DNA of 40,848 nucleotides from JASGCP01 sp965263285 (GCA_965263285.1 CBDHHD010000005.1:1-40848), one strand, 5' to 3'. Counted from the stretch's first letter, positions 27,902 through 37,597 are shown. The notes: generated by a model from the sequence alone, not told the origin. Program-made: numbers and translations.

Positions 27902-29587
27902 TTAACTAATAAAATCACCCTCTATTAAAAATCCATTAGTGTCAGTTTTTAATTCTGTTAAATCTACAATGACATTATCAGATGCTCTTTCTATTTTATG
28001 TCCTGTACCTTTATCTGATATTATATGAGCCTCCATATTACCATATTTAGTTAAACCTATAAGAAAATATATTGTAGAATGAACCCAGTGGTCATGCCCG
28101 TTTCTTTCCCATACATATTTAGCTCCAATAGGAGTGTCTTCCACAACTCTTATAATATTACCTCAATGACGAGCATAAGCCTCTCAATCCTCATTCTTTC
28201 CATTTAAATAAATTCTTCCACCTTCTTTAAATTGTTCTACGACAGTAGTTATACATTTATTTCTATCAGCATAAACTCAACCATACTTACCACCAGTTCC
28301 TCACGAAACCAAGTCATCTATGGTATTCATATACTTACACAAGAAAACTCTACCTATATATTTATCTTTTAATATACGGACAGGAGTTATATCACCTCCT
28401 TGATCTATAACCATAATAGCTTTAGGGTATGTCTTTAAAAGAGCTTCCAGAGTATCGTAAGGGTTATAATTCCGTGAGGGCTCATCTGTCACACCATAAA
28501 GGAATATACCTTTTAAATTACCAACAACATAGTGTAAATGGAGACCAGTATCCACACCAATTACAATAGGGTCTTCTTCTGTATTTATGTCCTTTATAGT
28601 ATTTTTTAATATATCTTGAGAAGTTATTGAGTTATCTGCCCCTTTATAAGGAAGACCTAAAACCTTATTATAAAAATAAGCCTTATCTTTCTTTCCTGAA
28701 CCACCAATTAGTGTATCCTCTCAGTCTTTCAATATTTTATCTGCTTTAATCCAAACACACATTAGCTGAGAAACATGATAACCACTAAACTTAGGTTTTA
28801 AATTATTTTCATCCAAAGGTCTGGTAGGTTTTCATTTACCAACTCTTCTTTCTTTATCAGATAATTCTTTCTTACAATGTTTACAAACATAACATCTTTT
28901 TTCAAAATCTATATTATCAGGAAAAGTCATAAATTGCTCTTTTTTACAAGAGTCACAAGTTATGAACCATTCCTTTTTATCACTCTGCTCTCAATAAACA
29001 TCCACACCTCTTCCACTTATACTTGGATGAGAAAAATACCATTGTCCTCCATTAGCCTTACCTTGAAGACGAGTTTCAAATTGGACTATCATTTCCATAT
29101 CAGAAGCATCAACCTCGTCGTGAATATTAAGATCAGACGAAATCATCATGGCTTGTGTTTCACTTTTTGTTCCTCTGTAGTGAATAGTGTTTTGTCCGAA
29201 GTTTTTTTGTGTCATTGTTTGCTTGCCATTAAGCATTTTTTTAAAAACTGGATTTTGATTTATTATCTTATCTATCTTAGATCCTGCCATATCTTCCACA
29301 TCAGAAGCCGAAGGTAAAGTATAAATTATATTGTTTCTCTTAAAATAACATCATCATATAGACTTGTTTATATTACAAACTGTAAGACCTATCTGTGGAG
29401 GTTTTAATTGTACTTGAAATAAAGACAAATCATTGTATATATCAATCAAAAACATGCGGTCTATAAACTCAATTGGAATACCATTCTCATTTTTAATTTT
29501 GTTTTTTAAAATGAAAGTAGTAGGCAAATAATCAAGTGCTGCTGATATCTGTCTATATGTATATTTTTGAGGTTTATTGTCCTTCAT
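27902..29587 (-). CDS. terL: Terminase large subunit
   Basis: 561 aa, one frame with about ten UGA codons. It packages DNA: ATPase and nuclease in one chain. Visible are a degenerate Walker A (KPPQIGLT, 62-69), Walker B (IHDEVD, 155-160), a cysteine-rich zinc region (CDSCKK and CKHCKK, about 211-235) and the nuclease start VIGVDTG with Asp346. The closing segment EAYARHWGNIIRVV is characteristic of GpA-like terminases and carries UGA at its Trp. The start ATG at 29587 lies inside the end of GroEL (14-base overlap). The small subunit is probably the 39112 gene, about 10 kb away. Unusually, the gene points against the structural genes. Confidence 0.85.
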
Positions 29588-31196
29588 AAGGTTGTGTTGA
29601 TTGAGTATTTGGAGGCATAAATACCACACTATCAATAGACAACACAGTCCCAGCAAGAGAGAAAGCAGAACTTACAGATGAGCATAAAACATTTACTGGA
29701 TCGTATATTTTACTTACCGAAAAGTCTTCAATTTTACCTGTAGTTGTATTAAATCCTTCATTTTCTTTTTCAAGGTTTACAACAAATTCGTTAGAGTAAT
29801 TACTTATAATTTTTTCTTGTATAGATTTTAAACAATTAAATATAACCTTGTTTATTTCTGAATCCAAGTCTATTTTATTAGCGATATTTCTTAATGTTAC
29901 ACCACCACCTAACACAACACCATCTTTAATGGCATGCTTACAAGCATTTTTACAATCTTCTATTTTTAATTTCTTATAATATAACTCAGGTTCTGTATCA
30001 GCACCAACTTTTATATTTATAAGTAAAGATTTTAACCAATCTCTTCTTAAACCACTATCATTATGACCTTCTTCTGTGAATTTTTTATTTAACATTTCTA
30101 CATGACTATTAAGTATTTCACTACCAACACCAGCACCTTGTGAGACAATTAAATCATTATCTTTTACAATAATCTTTTCACATCTTCCAACAAAGTTTAT
30201 AAGTTGTTTTTGTTCTTCATTTTTCATTTTTCCACTTATATTTATACCATAAGATGGATGTATTTGTTTTGTGCCACAGAATATAGGCAAGTCTTCTATT
30301 ATATAATCACCAAAGATAACAGGACAACCTATTAAAGCAATTCTTATATTTTGTTTTGCTAAAAGTTCTACCAATCTAAATAACACTTGATTATCCATTT
30401 CTTTATAGAATAAAACAGGATTTTCTAAATTGTTTTCTTTTACACATCCTAATATAGGTATTATATCATTTATATTTGTTATATTTTTATTAACAAAGAA
30501 TATACTTGGATTTTCTAATTCAAAATGAGTAGAATTAACTCCTATACAAATAGCATTTTTAATTCCGTGAACATTATAACCATCTATAACCTCTTTATCT
30601 ATACTATTTTTAAAGTTATTAACAACCTCTATAACTCCTTGTCTATCTTTTAATTCATTCTTATAAATATCAGATATTAATGTGGCAATTTCTTTATCTT
30701 CTGAAGAAGTTAAAGCAACATCATACACATTATCAGATGTTATTTCTATCTTTTTATCTTTTATTTTTTGTATAATAATATCTTTTATATTATCTAATTC
30801 TCTTTTTACTTTCATTCCAGTTAAACCTTTTTCATAACAAATATTTATTAAACTTCTCGCTAAAACACAAGCTGAAGTTGTACCATCTCCACCTTTAAAA
30901 TCGGCAGAAGCTGTTACATTCTTAATTAAGTTTATACCCATATTAACAAAAGGATCCTGATGTACTAATGTTTTAGCAATAGAAACACCATCATTAGTTA
31001 CTATATGAAATGGGGGGTATTGTGTTTGTAGTAAAGCATTCTTTCCAGCAGACCCAAGAGTAGACCCAACTATGTCTGATGCATAATTAATACCTTCTAT
31101 TATTTTTTTCAAACCTTCTTCTTTAGATATAAAGTTACTATAATAACTTTGAGGGTTTGATGCTGTTAAAATATTCTCTTCATTTTTGTTCTTCAT
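29574..31196 (-). CDS. groEL: Phage-encoded GroEL-type chaperonin
   Basis: 540 aa, full chaperonin length. GroEL landmarks are present: IVGSTLGSAGKNALL near 42-56, VTNDGVSIAK (66-75), GGDGTTSA (102-109) for ATP binding, and ACKHAIKDGVVLGGGVTL for the late hinge and ATP site. It folds proteins inside a double-ring cage with GroES. The usual GGM tail is absent and replaced by NTQSTQPYEGQ. Unlike most neighbours it contains no UGA, and its single Trp is TGG. GroES and the terminase are encoded on either side with overlapping ends. The start at 31196 fits GroEL length better than the earlier in-frame ATG at 31247. Confidence 0.9.
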   Translation of the reverse strand: MKNKNEENILTASNPQSYYSNFISKEEGLKKIIEGINYASDIVGSTLGSAGKNALLQTQYPPFHIVTNDGVSIAKTLVHQDPFVNMGINLIKNVTASADFKGGDGTTSACVLARSLINICYEKGLTGMKVKRELDNIKDIIIQKIKDKKIEITSDNVYDVALTSSEDKEIATLISDIYKNELKDRQGVIEVVNNFKNSIDKEVIDGYNVHGIKNAICIGVNSTHFELENPSIFFVNKNITNINDIIPILGCVKENNLENPVLFYKEMDNQVLFRLVELLAKQNIRIALIGCPVIFGDYIIEDLPIFCGTKQIHPSYGINISGKMKNEEQKQLINFVGRCEKIIVKDNDLIVSQGAGVGSEILNSHVEMLNKKFTEEGHNDSGLRRDWLKSLLINIKVGADTEPELYYKKLKIEDCKNACKHAIKDGVVLGGGVTLRNIANKIDLDSEINKVIFNCLKSIQEKIISNYSNEFVVNLEKENEGFNTTTGKIEDFSVSKIYDPVNVLCSSVSSAFSLAGTVLSIDSVVFMPPNTQSTQPYEGQ

Positions 31197-31419
31197 AAAA
31201 TTGTTTTTGATTTGGCTGTAAATATTCAAAGTAATGATACTTAGCATACTCTCTATTATTTACAATTCCATTATATTTTTTAATAGTAATAATTTTTTTA
31301 CACTTTTTACAGATTTCTCTATAACCGTGTGGAGTTTCTTCTAAAAATTCAAACAAGTGGAAATACCTTAATTTACAAAAGGAATTACCCCAAGATGCCG
31401 AAAATAAATTGCGAGTCAT
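31138..31419 (-). CDS. Small cysteine-containing protein between GroES and GroEL
   Basis: 93 aa, reading through one UGA (EEQKWREY) to TAG. It has REICKKCKKIITIKK, a single CxxC, and before it HLFEFLEETPHGY, resembling small phage zinc-finger proteins that carry H...C-x2-C...H. Its start overlaps GroES by 35 bases and its end overlaps GroEL by 59 bases, so the three may be translationally linked. The real start could be internal, as the first residues are not well conserved-looking. Role unknown. Confidence 0.5.
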
Positions 31420-31627
31420 TTTTTAAAAAATAAGCACTTTCTCCGCTCTCTAAAACGACCTGATCCAGAGTGTAAGTCGCGAAAATTATTTTATCTCCCT
31501 TTTTTAAATCTGTTACTAATTCACCGACATCCTCCACAATGCCGATTGACAGATTGTTATCTTGTCCTAATAAATCTTTCTCAGAAACTGGTCTGATTAA
31601 GATATTATCTTTATAAGGTTTAATCAT
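31385..31627 (-). CDS. groES: Phage-encoded GroES co-chaperonin
   Basis: 80 aa, from the ATG at 31627 (context aaaaaaatat). It starts IKPYKDNILIRPVSEKDLLG, the GroES pattern, and has LKKGDKIIFATYTLDQVVLE followed by SAYFLKNDSQFIFGI, the second half of the fold. The middle 'mobile loop' region is shorter than in bacterial GroES (about 95 aa). It caps the GroEL ring encoded downstream. It is first in its operon, after a promoter and a leader hairpin. No UGA codon. Confidence 0.8.
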   Translation of the reverse strand: MIKPYKDNILIRPVSEKDLLGQDNNLSIGIVEDVGELVTDLKKGDKIIFATYTLDQVVLESGESAYFLKNDSQFIFGILG

Positions 31628-31637
31628 ATATTTTTTT

Positions 31638-31658
31638 TTATCAGCTTTCAACTGATAA
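31638..31658 (-). promoter_or_regulatory. Leader hairpin of the GroES-GroEL-TerL operon
   Basis: On the minus strand TTATCAG...CTGATAA (7 bp, loop TTGAAAG). It begins within two or three bases of the predicted transcript start and ends about ten bases before the GroES ATG. A 5'-terminal stem of this type could protect the message. Confidence 0.5.
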
Positions 31659-31661
31659 TTT

Positions 31662-31691
31662 ATTATAACATAAAAAATAAAAAAAAAGCAA
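31662..31691 (-). promoter_or_regulatory. Promoter of the GroES-GroEL-TerL operon
   Basis: On the minus strand TTGCTT (31691-31686), 18-base spacer, TATAAT (31667-31662), with TG one base before the -10. The -35 lies in the 3' arm of the terminator-like hairpin just upstream. Confidence 0.65.
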
Positions 31692-31705
31692 TTTTTCGGT
31701 GCTTT
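31676..31705 (-). terminator. Terminator-like hairpin overlapping the operon promoter
   Basis: On the minus strand AAAGCA and TGCTTT pair around a nine-base loop and a run of T follows. It could stop transcripts arriving from upstream on the same strand. It shares its TTGCTT with the promoter, as at 16120. Confidence 0.4.
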
Positions 31706-31739
31706 ATTATTAATCTTTATATATTTACTTTTAAAAACT

Positions 31740-32200
31740 ATATATTCAACTTTGGTGAAACTGAGGAGTTCCTAATTCCCCCCCCTCCCCCCATTTTTAT
31801 TTATGAGTAGAAGAGAAGATAATTAGAAACAATTCAGTAGCATCCTTTTCAACTTTGGAGCCAACCTCGTCGTCTTCCTTGTGTCAATTTAATCTCTATC
31901 AAAGAGACCCTGTCCGAGTGACACATTTCAATTCCCTCGTTCTGGTGTTAACCATAAAACATAATTTAATTTTAATATGTGGGAATATTAAGGCCAGTTT
32001 AAATTATGTTTTATGGTAAGTAAAAAAATCCTTTCATCTTACGGGAAAACTTTTTAAGGTCTTCCAGTAAAGTGAAAAGATTTTTAATCTTTACTTTTTT
32101 TCATAAGATGGAAGTTATTTCTACTTCATTATCAAGTATAGCAAATAGGAAAAAAAAAGTCAAGCACCTAAAAAAAGTTATCCACAGGAGACATTTTAAA
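31740..32200. other. Structured non-coding region between divergent operons
   Basis: About 460 bases without a convincing gene, with several G/C-rich patches, a run of C (31782-31797), and TTCAACTTTGG occurring twice (about 31749 and 31849). Hairpins include GTGTCA/TGACAC (31881-31924) with inner TCTCT/AGAGA, and CTTCCAGTAAAG against CTTTACT and GGAAG (about 32063-32115). It separates the minus-strand chaperonin-terminase operon from the plus-strand replication operon. A replication origin is possible. Confidence 0.5.
31951..32017. repeat. Perfect 19-bp inverted repeat with inner stem
   Basis: ACCATAAAACATAATTTAA (31951-31969) matches TTAAATTATGTTTTATGGT (31999-32017) perfectly. Inside, TTAATAT (31972-31978) pairs with ATATTAA (31985-31991). 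Candidate replication or regulatory structure. Confidence 0.85.
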
Positions 32201-32204
32201 ACAC

Positions 32205-32233
32205 TTGCTTTTTATGACATCGCTTGCTATAAT
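32205..32233 (+). promoter_or_regulatory. Promoter of the replication operon
   Basis: TTGCTT (32205-32210), 17-base spacer, TATAAT (32228-32233), with TG one base before the -10. Start expected at about 32240. The leader opens with a stem: GTGGTATAGT (32241-32250) pairs with ATTATATCAC (32259-32268), with two G-U pairs, ending nine bases before the ATG. Confidence 0.65.
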
Positions 32234-32277
32234 ACAATCAGTGGTATAGTGAATAACGATTATATCACAATAAAAAT

Positions 32278-32664
32278 ATGGATAAGAATAAAAGCAAACA
32301 ACAAAAAAAACTATCTAATTCAATGCAGGACAGACGGGAAATGGGTATAGCCAATTTCAACGCATTGAATAATGCAGTTCAAATACTTTTATTATCTACT
32401 CAAACAGGTAAAACTCATGAAGAGATAATTAAAGAAGTTTATGAATTGAAAGATAAATTATTCTCAGACCACTTAGAGTTTAAAGAAAAATTCTTGGAGA
32501 GGACTGGAGAGTATAATGTAAAGGACAGTGTTGAATTACTTAATTCAGCAACAAGTTTAAAAGACTTGAATATTAAGTGATTAACTCTTTCACAAGATGA
32601 AAGAAACGACACAGAAATTATTAGTAAATTAAATGAATTAAAAAAACTTTATGCAACTAATTAA
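32278..32664 (+). CDS. Hypothetical protein, first gene of the replication operon
   Basis: 128 aa, charged and helical (ELKDKLFSDHLEFKEKFLER), with one UGA (NIKWLTL). Basic N-terminus (DKNKSKQQKKLSNSMQDRRE). Start ATG at 32278 after caataaaaat. Its 3' end overlaps the exonuclease gene by 14 bases. No family recognised; may be an accessory to recombination. Confidence 0.55.
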
Positions 32665-33271
32665 ATGTCCGCAACAAACAGACGAGTGATTTTTTCACAG
32701 AAAGGGAAAAATAACAGGTACCAGATTAAAAGATATCTGTGGCACTCCTAAAAAGAAACAAGACACTTTATATGAAGTGTTAGGTGAAAGACTATCTACA
32801 GGATTGAATGATAAAAGTGAAAATCCTATGGATCGTGGTAACAGATTGGAAGATGAAGCACGCGCACAATTTCAATTTATTACTGGTAAAAAAGTTGATA
32901 CCTCTGTGGGCTTAGCCACAAGGGAAGATAATCAATTTATAGCATTTTCACCTGATGGAATAATAATATCAGATGACGGTATAATTAGAGAACATATAGA
33001 GATAAAATGTCCTGAGTCTAAAAATTATGTAAAGTATTGATTAAACAATTCTTACGAAGATTACGAAGAGCAAGTTATTCAAAACTTTATTGTAAATGAT
33101 GACTTGGAAAAATTGTATTTTGTTATTTATTGTCCTGAAATAACTATACATCCTATTCATATTATAGAGATAGAAAGAAGTTCTCTGGAGAGTAAGATAG
33201 AGTCTTACAAATTCCAAGAAAATCAATTTTTATCTTTAGTGGAAGAAAAATTACAAGAATTAATTAAATAA
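32651..33271 (+). CDS. YqaJ-type phage exonuclease
   Basis: 206 aa. Motifs of the lambda-exonuclease (YqaJ) fold appear in order: QQTDEWFFHRKGKITGTRL (8-26), MDRGNRLEDEAR with Glu67 (60-71), FSPDG with Asp102, and IEIKCP with Glu117 and Lys119 as the D-ExK catalytic set. It digests one strand of DNA ends for annealing-type recombination. The Trp of DEWFF is UGA, and the C-terminal part has another UGA at KYWLNN. The possible ssDNA-binding protein two genes downstream fits as partner. Confidence 0.85.
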
Positions 33272-33275
33272 AATT

Positions 33276-33578
33276 ATGGAAACAACACAAAAATATAAAG
33301 TTACAAACATAAATACAGGCTTCAATTTTATAGGTTATATAAAATCAGAAGACGAAACAAGATTTATTATAGGAAATGAAGACAATTCTGTTATATTTCA
33401 AAAAGCAGAAGATGGATCAATAATGGATGGTAGTGAATATGAGGCTACTCTAATACAGGAAGTGTCTGCAGAACCAGCAGAAGCACCAGTAGAAGCAGAA
33501 GCACCAGTAGAAGCAGAAGCACCAGTAGAAGCAGAAGCACCAGCAGAAGCACCAGTAGAAGAAAACTTACAAGCATAA
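33276..33578 (+). CDS. Small protein with EAPVEA repeats
   Basis: 100 aa. Residues 1-65 form a small beta-rich domain (YKVTNINTGFNFIGYIKSED), then the C-terminal 35 residues are EAPVEA repeats (about 33480-33560), acidic and extended. No UGA. It lies between the exonuclease and the possible ssDNA-binding protein. The tail may act as a flexible spacer. Function unknown. Confidence 0.6.
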   Translation: METTQKYKVTNINTGFNFIGYIKSEDETRFIIGNEDNSVIFQKAEDGSIMDGSEYEATLIQEVSAEPAEAPVEAEAPVEAEAPVEAEAPAEAPVEENLQA

Positions 33579-33595
33579 TCAAAAAATAAAAATAT

Positions 33596-34453
33596 ATGAA
33601 AGAAGTAAAAAACAATGTAGAAAATTTAGATGCAGATTGAGATGTGGATGTGGTAGATGATTTGGAAGAAACCAGTGGATCAAATAGAAAACTATTGTTA
33701 TTAGATGAGATAAACATAGACGGAGAAACTGGACAATGATCTATTAAGCATTTAACTCAACCTAAAATTAAAGACGAAAATGGAAACATGAGATATCCTA
33801 TTACTGAAATAGAAGGTGATAGTGTAAATGTAATTATAATTAAAAAAGGAATTAAAAAAACTATTAAAAAGGGAGACAATGGTAAAGTTTTAGCAGAGAC
33901 AGGTGAATATATAAATAAAGACAAACCTGCTTACTTTAAACAATACGAAGAAAATAAAAAGAATGGTATAATAGTGCCGTCAAGCATAGTTGGAGAAGGT
34001 ACTGGATTTAAAAATATACAAATAATGTATGTTATTTTCAATGGAAATCTTTGTAGATTATGTTTAAATGGTAAAAAAGTATCTCAAGTTGAAGGTGTAC
34101 ACGACAACAATAATGATTATTTTAATTTTATTTGAAACAATAAAAAGAGTTATACTTTTATAACCGAAATAAAATCTGCTAAAATTAAAAATCCTAAAAA
34201 TCCTAAAAAATACATATACACATGTATGTTTAACAAGAAATCGTTAATACAAAAAGGAGATCCTATGATACCATTTATACTGGAAAGTTTAGAAAAGGTA
34301 GTATCAAATCTTAAAACATATTTATTAGAAATTGAAGAGCAATCAAAATCTTTAAACTCTATAAACATAAAAGAAGACTTAAACATAGATGGAGAAGAAG
34401 ATATTGTGCCAGTTATAGAAGTCGGAGATGAAGAAGAGATACCCTTTCATTAA
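33596..34453 (+). CDS. Possible single-stranded DNA-binding protein
   Basis: 285 aa. The C-terminus ends VGDEEEIPFH, close to the acidic tip DDDIPF of bacterial SSB, which recruits replication partners. The N-terminal 200 residues are basic and mixed beta (TKK, KKGIKKTIKKGDNG), consistent with nucleic-acid binding, but no OB-fold signature can be confirmed by eye. UGA in DADWDVD, TGQWSIK and NFIWNNK. Placed in the recombination-replication operon after the exonuclease. An annealing protein is the main alternative. Confidence 0.45.
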
Positions 34454-34456
34454 TAT

Positions 34457-34516
34457 ATGTGAACAATACAAGGATTTGTAGTGCTATTAATAATAATAAT
34501 CATCTTTAATAAATAA
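34457..34516 (+). CDS. 19-aa hydrophobic microprotein
   Basis: MWTIQGFVVLLIIIIIFNK, with UGA as the second codon. It has the standard start context (taatatATG), lies three bases after one gene and four bases before the next, and fills the gap exactly. It would be a single short membrane helix. Only spacing and composition support it. Confidence 0.45.
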
Positions 34517-34520
34517 AAAT

Positions 34521-35015
34521 ATGTTTATAGATAAAGAAAAGAATTTGAAAAAATATAATGAGATTAAAAATCTATTAGAAACTTTTCAAAAGGGAGAAAT
34601 GATACTGGCTGAAAAAATATATCAAATACGGGAAGAAGAATTGTATAAACCTATATTTGAAAACTTTTATTTAGCGGTGGATGACTTAGGAATACCAAGA
34701 AGAAAGGCATCAAGACTTGTGATAACTTATCAAAAGTTTTGTGTTGAATTTGGTATGAGTTTGAACGAAGTTTTGAAATTTGATTATTTAAAACTCTATA
34801 CTATAAAAGATTTGTGTAAAAACAAAGAAATATTAGATGAGTGATTAAATAAGGCAGAAGTGCTCCCATTACGGGAACTTATAAAGGAAGTGAAAGCTGA
34901 AAAAACAGGATCAAATGCTCCTGATTACAAATGTAGCCATGCACACACATTTAAATACGAAGAGTGTAAAGAATGTGGTGAAAGGTGAAAAATATATGAT
35001 GGTAAAGAAAACTAA
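34521..35015 (+). CDS. Helical protein with C-terminal zinc-type tail
   Basis: 164 aa. Helical N-terminus, a central DDLGIPRRKASRLVITYQKF that resembles a helix-turn-helix, and a C-terminal CSHAHTFKYEECKECGERW, possibly zinc binding. UGA in LDEWLNK and ERWKIY. The 3' end overlaps the NinG gene by 20 bases. It may bind DNA and regulate or recruit replication factors. No family recognised. Confidence 0.6.
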
Positions 35016-35412
35016 AAAAACAGAATTAAAAAAAGTGCAGGAAGAACTTTGACAGGAATGTAGGAGGATTATAAAAGACGCCTACAAAGTAAATGGAGAA
35101 TCGTATTGCTACACGTGTGGAAATGAATGCGATGGTGTCAATAGACATCTCGGTCATTTCCTCCCAAAGGGAAGTTGTGGTATGTACCTAAAATATCATT
35201 TAGATAATTTAAGAATTCAGTGTTTTAGATGCAACATCCACTTGGGAGGGAATGGCGGAGAATTTGGCAGAAAGCTGGAGCAGGAAATAGGTAAGGAAAA
35301 GTATGAAAGACTTTTTAAGTTAAAACATAAAAACATAGAAGATAGACCATACGATTACTATAAAGATTTATTAGAAAATTATAAAAAAATAAAATATGCG
35401 GACTTTAAGTGA
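34996..35412 (+). CDS. ninG: NinG-like recombination protein
   Basis: 138 aa. The NinG/Rap pattern is clear: SYCYTCGNECDG (36-47), HLGHFLPKGS (51-60), LDNLRIQCFRCNIHLGGNGG (69-88) and a C-terminal helix. The Cys/His residues (38, 41, 76, 79 with His51/54/82) should bind zinc. In lambda, NinG (Rap) is a structure-specific endonuclease acting at recombination junctions. One UGA at EELWQEC. The alternative start ATG at 34999 differs by one residue. Confidence 0.8.
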
Positions 35413-35614
35413 TAAAACAAAAGATATTATGAAACTAATAGAGAGTGGTATGCCTGTAAGAACTATCGCGAGAGCTTTAGAAGTTTCAAGAGACAGGGTA
35501 AGAGATGTAAAAGGTAGAATGCTAAACACTCACTATTACAGAAGAAAGAAAATGAGAGCAACACTTAGTGCTCGCAAAAGATATTTGAAAAAAAAATTAT
35601 TAGAAAATAAATAA
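35396..35614 (+). CDS. Small helix-turn-helix protein
   Basis: 72 aa, very basic. TKDIMKLIESGMPVRTIARA followed by LEVSRDRVRDVKGR is a helix-turn-helix of the Hin/homeodomain-like type; the rest is a basic tail (RRKKMRATLSARKRYLKKKL). It overlaps the NinG gene by 17 bases. Likely a DNA-binding regulator. No UGA. Confidence 0.65.
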   Translation: MRTLSDKTKDIMKLIESGMPVRTIARALEVSRDRVRDVKGRMLNTHYYRRKKMRATLSARKRYLKKKLLENK

Positions 35615-35619
35615 AATAT

Positions 35620-36045
35620 ATGGAAAAAGAGCAAAACAAACTATTACAAGGAATCCTTGATAAATTAAATGAAATTGCTGTTATTCTCATTAATAAAAAG
35701 AAAGAAAGAAAAACCCCGCAGAAGATACAAGAAGTTAAAATATGAGATTTAGAAGAGAAGTTAACACAAATGGAGGCAGTTGAGGGAAGCATAGACGATA
35801 TATTAGCCACATATATAAGATATAAGATGGAGTTTAGTAAGACTTTTTTAAAGCCTACAGACTCACAATCGCTAACATCTCTTTATAAAAGATTTGGCAG
35901 AATAGCAAAGGAAATATCTGAGATAAAAGGTATAAATAACTCAATGTTACAAGAAGCAATGTCTTCTTTAGTTGAGAAAGATAAAAGAGAAAAAAACAGT
36001 GTAGGATGAACATTAGAAACAGTATTAAAACAATTTCAAAAATAA
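35620..36045 (+). CDS. Hypothetical helical protein
   Basis: 141 aa, mostly charged helix, with UGA in VKIWDLEE and SVGWTLE. The N-terminus (KEQNKLLQGILDKLNEIAVI) could be a coiled coil. Starts after aaataaaatat. It lies between a DNA-binding regulator and genes ahead of the helicase. No known motif. Confidence 0.55.
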
Positions 36046-36049
36046 ATAT

Positions 36050-36409
36050 ATGGCTAAAATAAAAAATAAAAAAGAATTAGAAAGTATCATTTACAATGAT
36101 ATGAGTTATGATGAAATAAATAAGTTCATGCAAGAAGTAAAAGACAATAGAATGTGGCTAAAAGAAAATAAGATACCAATAGAATATTTTTTTTATGCGA
36201 AGAAGAGAATATTTAGTTGAAACAGAAAAGAAAATAAATTTAGTTTTTATACAGGATGAGAAAATCAAACTACATACGGACAAGCATTACATTGATGAAA
36301 ACAAATTGAAAACCATTTATATGAAGATGTTGAATTTAATTTAAATTTAACAACAGAAGGATTAGAAAAAAAGAAAGAAATATTAAAAAAAATAAAAATA
36401 TGAAATTAA
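36050..36409 (+). CDS. Hypothetical protein upstream of the helicase
   Basis: 119 aa with six UGA codons (IFSWNRK, FYTGWENQ, ALHWWKQ, and Trp-Asn at the very end). The last codons UGA-AAU-UAA overlap the helicase ATG, so the stop is at 36409 and the two genes share ten bases. Acidic, with a short aromatic core. The end is visible only with UGA as sense. No family recognised. Confidence 0.55.
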
Positions 36410-37593
36410 GAAAATATCAACAAGACTGTGTGGATCAATTAATGAGAAATATAAAAAATAAGACAAAAGATATTATAGTTCTTCCAACAGGAGCAGGCAA
36501 AAGTATAGTAATAGCAAAGATAATAGAATTAGCAAATGTGCCATGTCTTATATTACAGCCAAGCAAGGAGATTTTAACACAGAATTATAACAAGTTAAAA
36601 CAAATAGTACCTGAGGGAGACATGGCAATATACTCAGCATCTTTAAAAGAGAAAAAAATAAATAAATATACCTTTGCTACAATAGGAAGTGTATATAAAA
36701 CCCCTGAACTTTTTGATTATGTTAAACTTGTAATAATAGATGAGTGTCACCAATTAAATAATAAAAGTAGTGATAGTATGTTTATGAGTTTATTAGATAA
36801 ATTAAATGTGAAAATAATAGGACTAACGGCAACACCATTTAGATTATATCCTACATATTTTATGAAGTTTGGAAGCCTATACCAATCAGTATCTACTAAA
36901 ATGATTAACAGGACACTGAATAAAAAATCAGAAAAGTTTTGAGACGATATAGTTTTTAATATGTCTAACAAACAATTAACTCAAGAAGGATTTTTAAGTC
37001 CTATTCAGTATAGATCTATTGATTATGTAGCACATGAAAAAATACCATTAAATAAATCTCAGACAGAGTTTGATTTGGAAAAGTATTGAGGTATGCTAAC
37101 TCCTAAACAGCAAGATATATGTCAAGAGATTATAAATCAACAAAGTATTAGTAAAAGTATATTAGTTTTCTGCTCTACATTAGAGCAGGCTCACAAATTA
37201 AGCAATATAGTTGAGGGGTCAAGAGTTGTGTCTTCTAAAAGCACAGCAGAAGAGAGAGACGAGGTTATAGAGGGTTTTAAAAAGGGAGATATAAAAGTTG
37301 TTTTTAATGTAGGAGTTTTAACTACGGGATTTGACATGCCAGAGCTTGATTGTATAATAACACTTAGACCAACAAGATCTATCTCTTTATGAATACAGAT
37401 GATAGGTCGTGGAGTTAGAATAGCCCCGAATAAAACACATTGTGATGTTATAGATTTCTCTGGCAATATAAAGTATCTTGGAAAATTGGAAGATATAGAA
37501 GTTAAAAAGGTTGATTATAAATGAAATGTTTGTACTCCATATAAGCCACAAGGATGAAATGGTGTAGAACTTTATAATTTTAAAATAAAATAA
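36400..37593 (+). CDS. SF2 DEAD/DEAH-type helicase
   Basis: 397 aa. Motif I LPTGAGKS (28-35), motif II DECH (114-117), motif III TATP (143-146), motif V VLTTGFDMPE and motif VI MIGRGVRIAP are all present. It is an ATP-driven DNA/RNA remodeller of the type found in phage replication (RecG/UvsW-like simple form). UGA codons lie in SEKFWDD, EKYWGML, SLWIQMIG, YKWNVC and QGWNGV. No extra domain is visible after motif VI. Its role in origin or fork processing is inferred from operon context. Confidence 0.85.
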
Positions 37594-37597
37594 ATAT

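Noticed and set aside
28877..29317. 146-aa open frame on the plus strand
   Set aside because: It is antisense to the large terminase and follows from its codon pattern.
32072..32350. 92-aa open frame on the plus strand in the structured region
   Set aside because: It covers the promoter and leader of the next gene and overlaps the real gene at 32278 in another frame; its composition is random-like.
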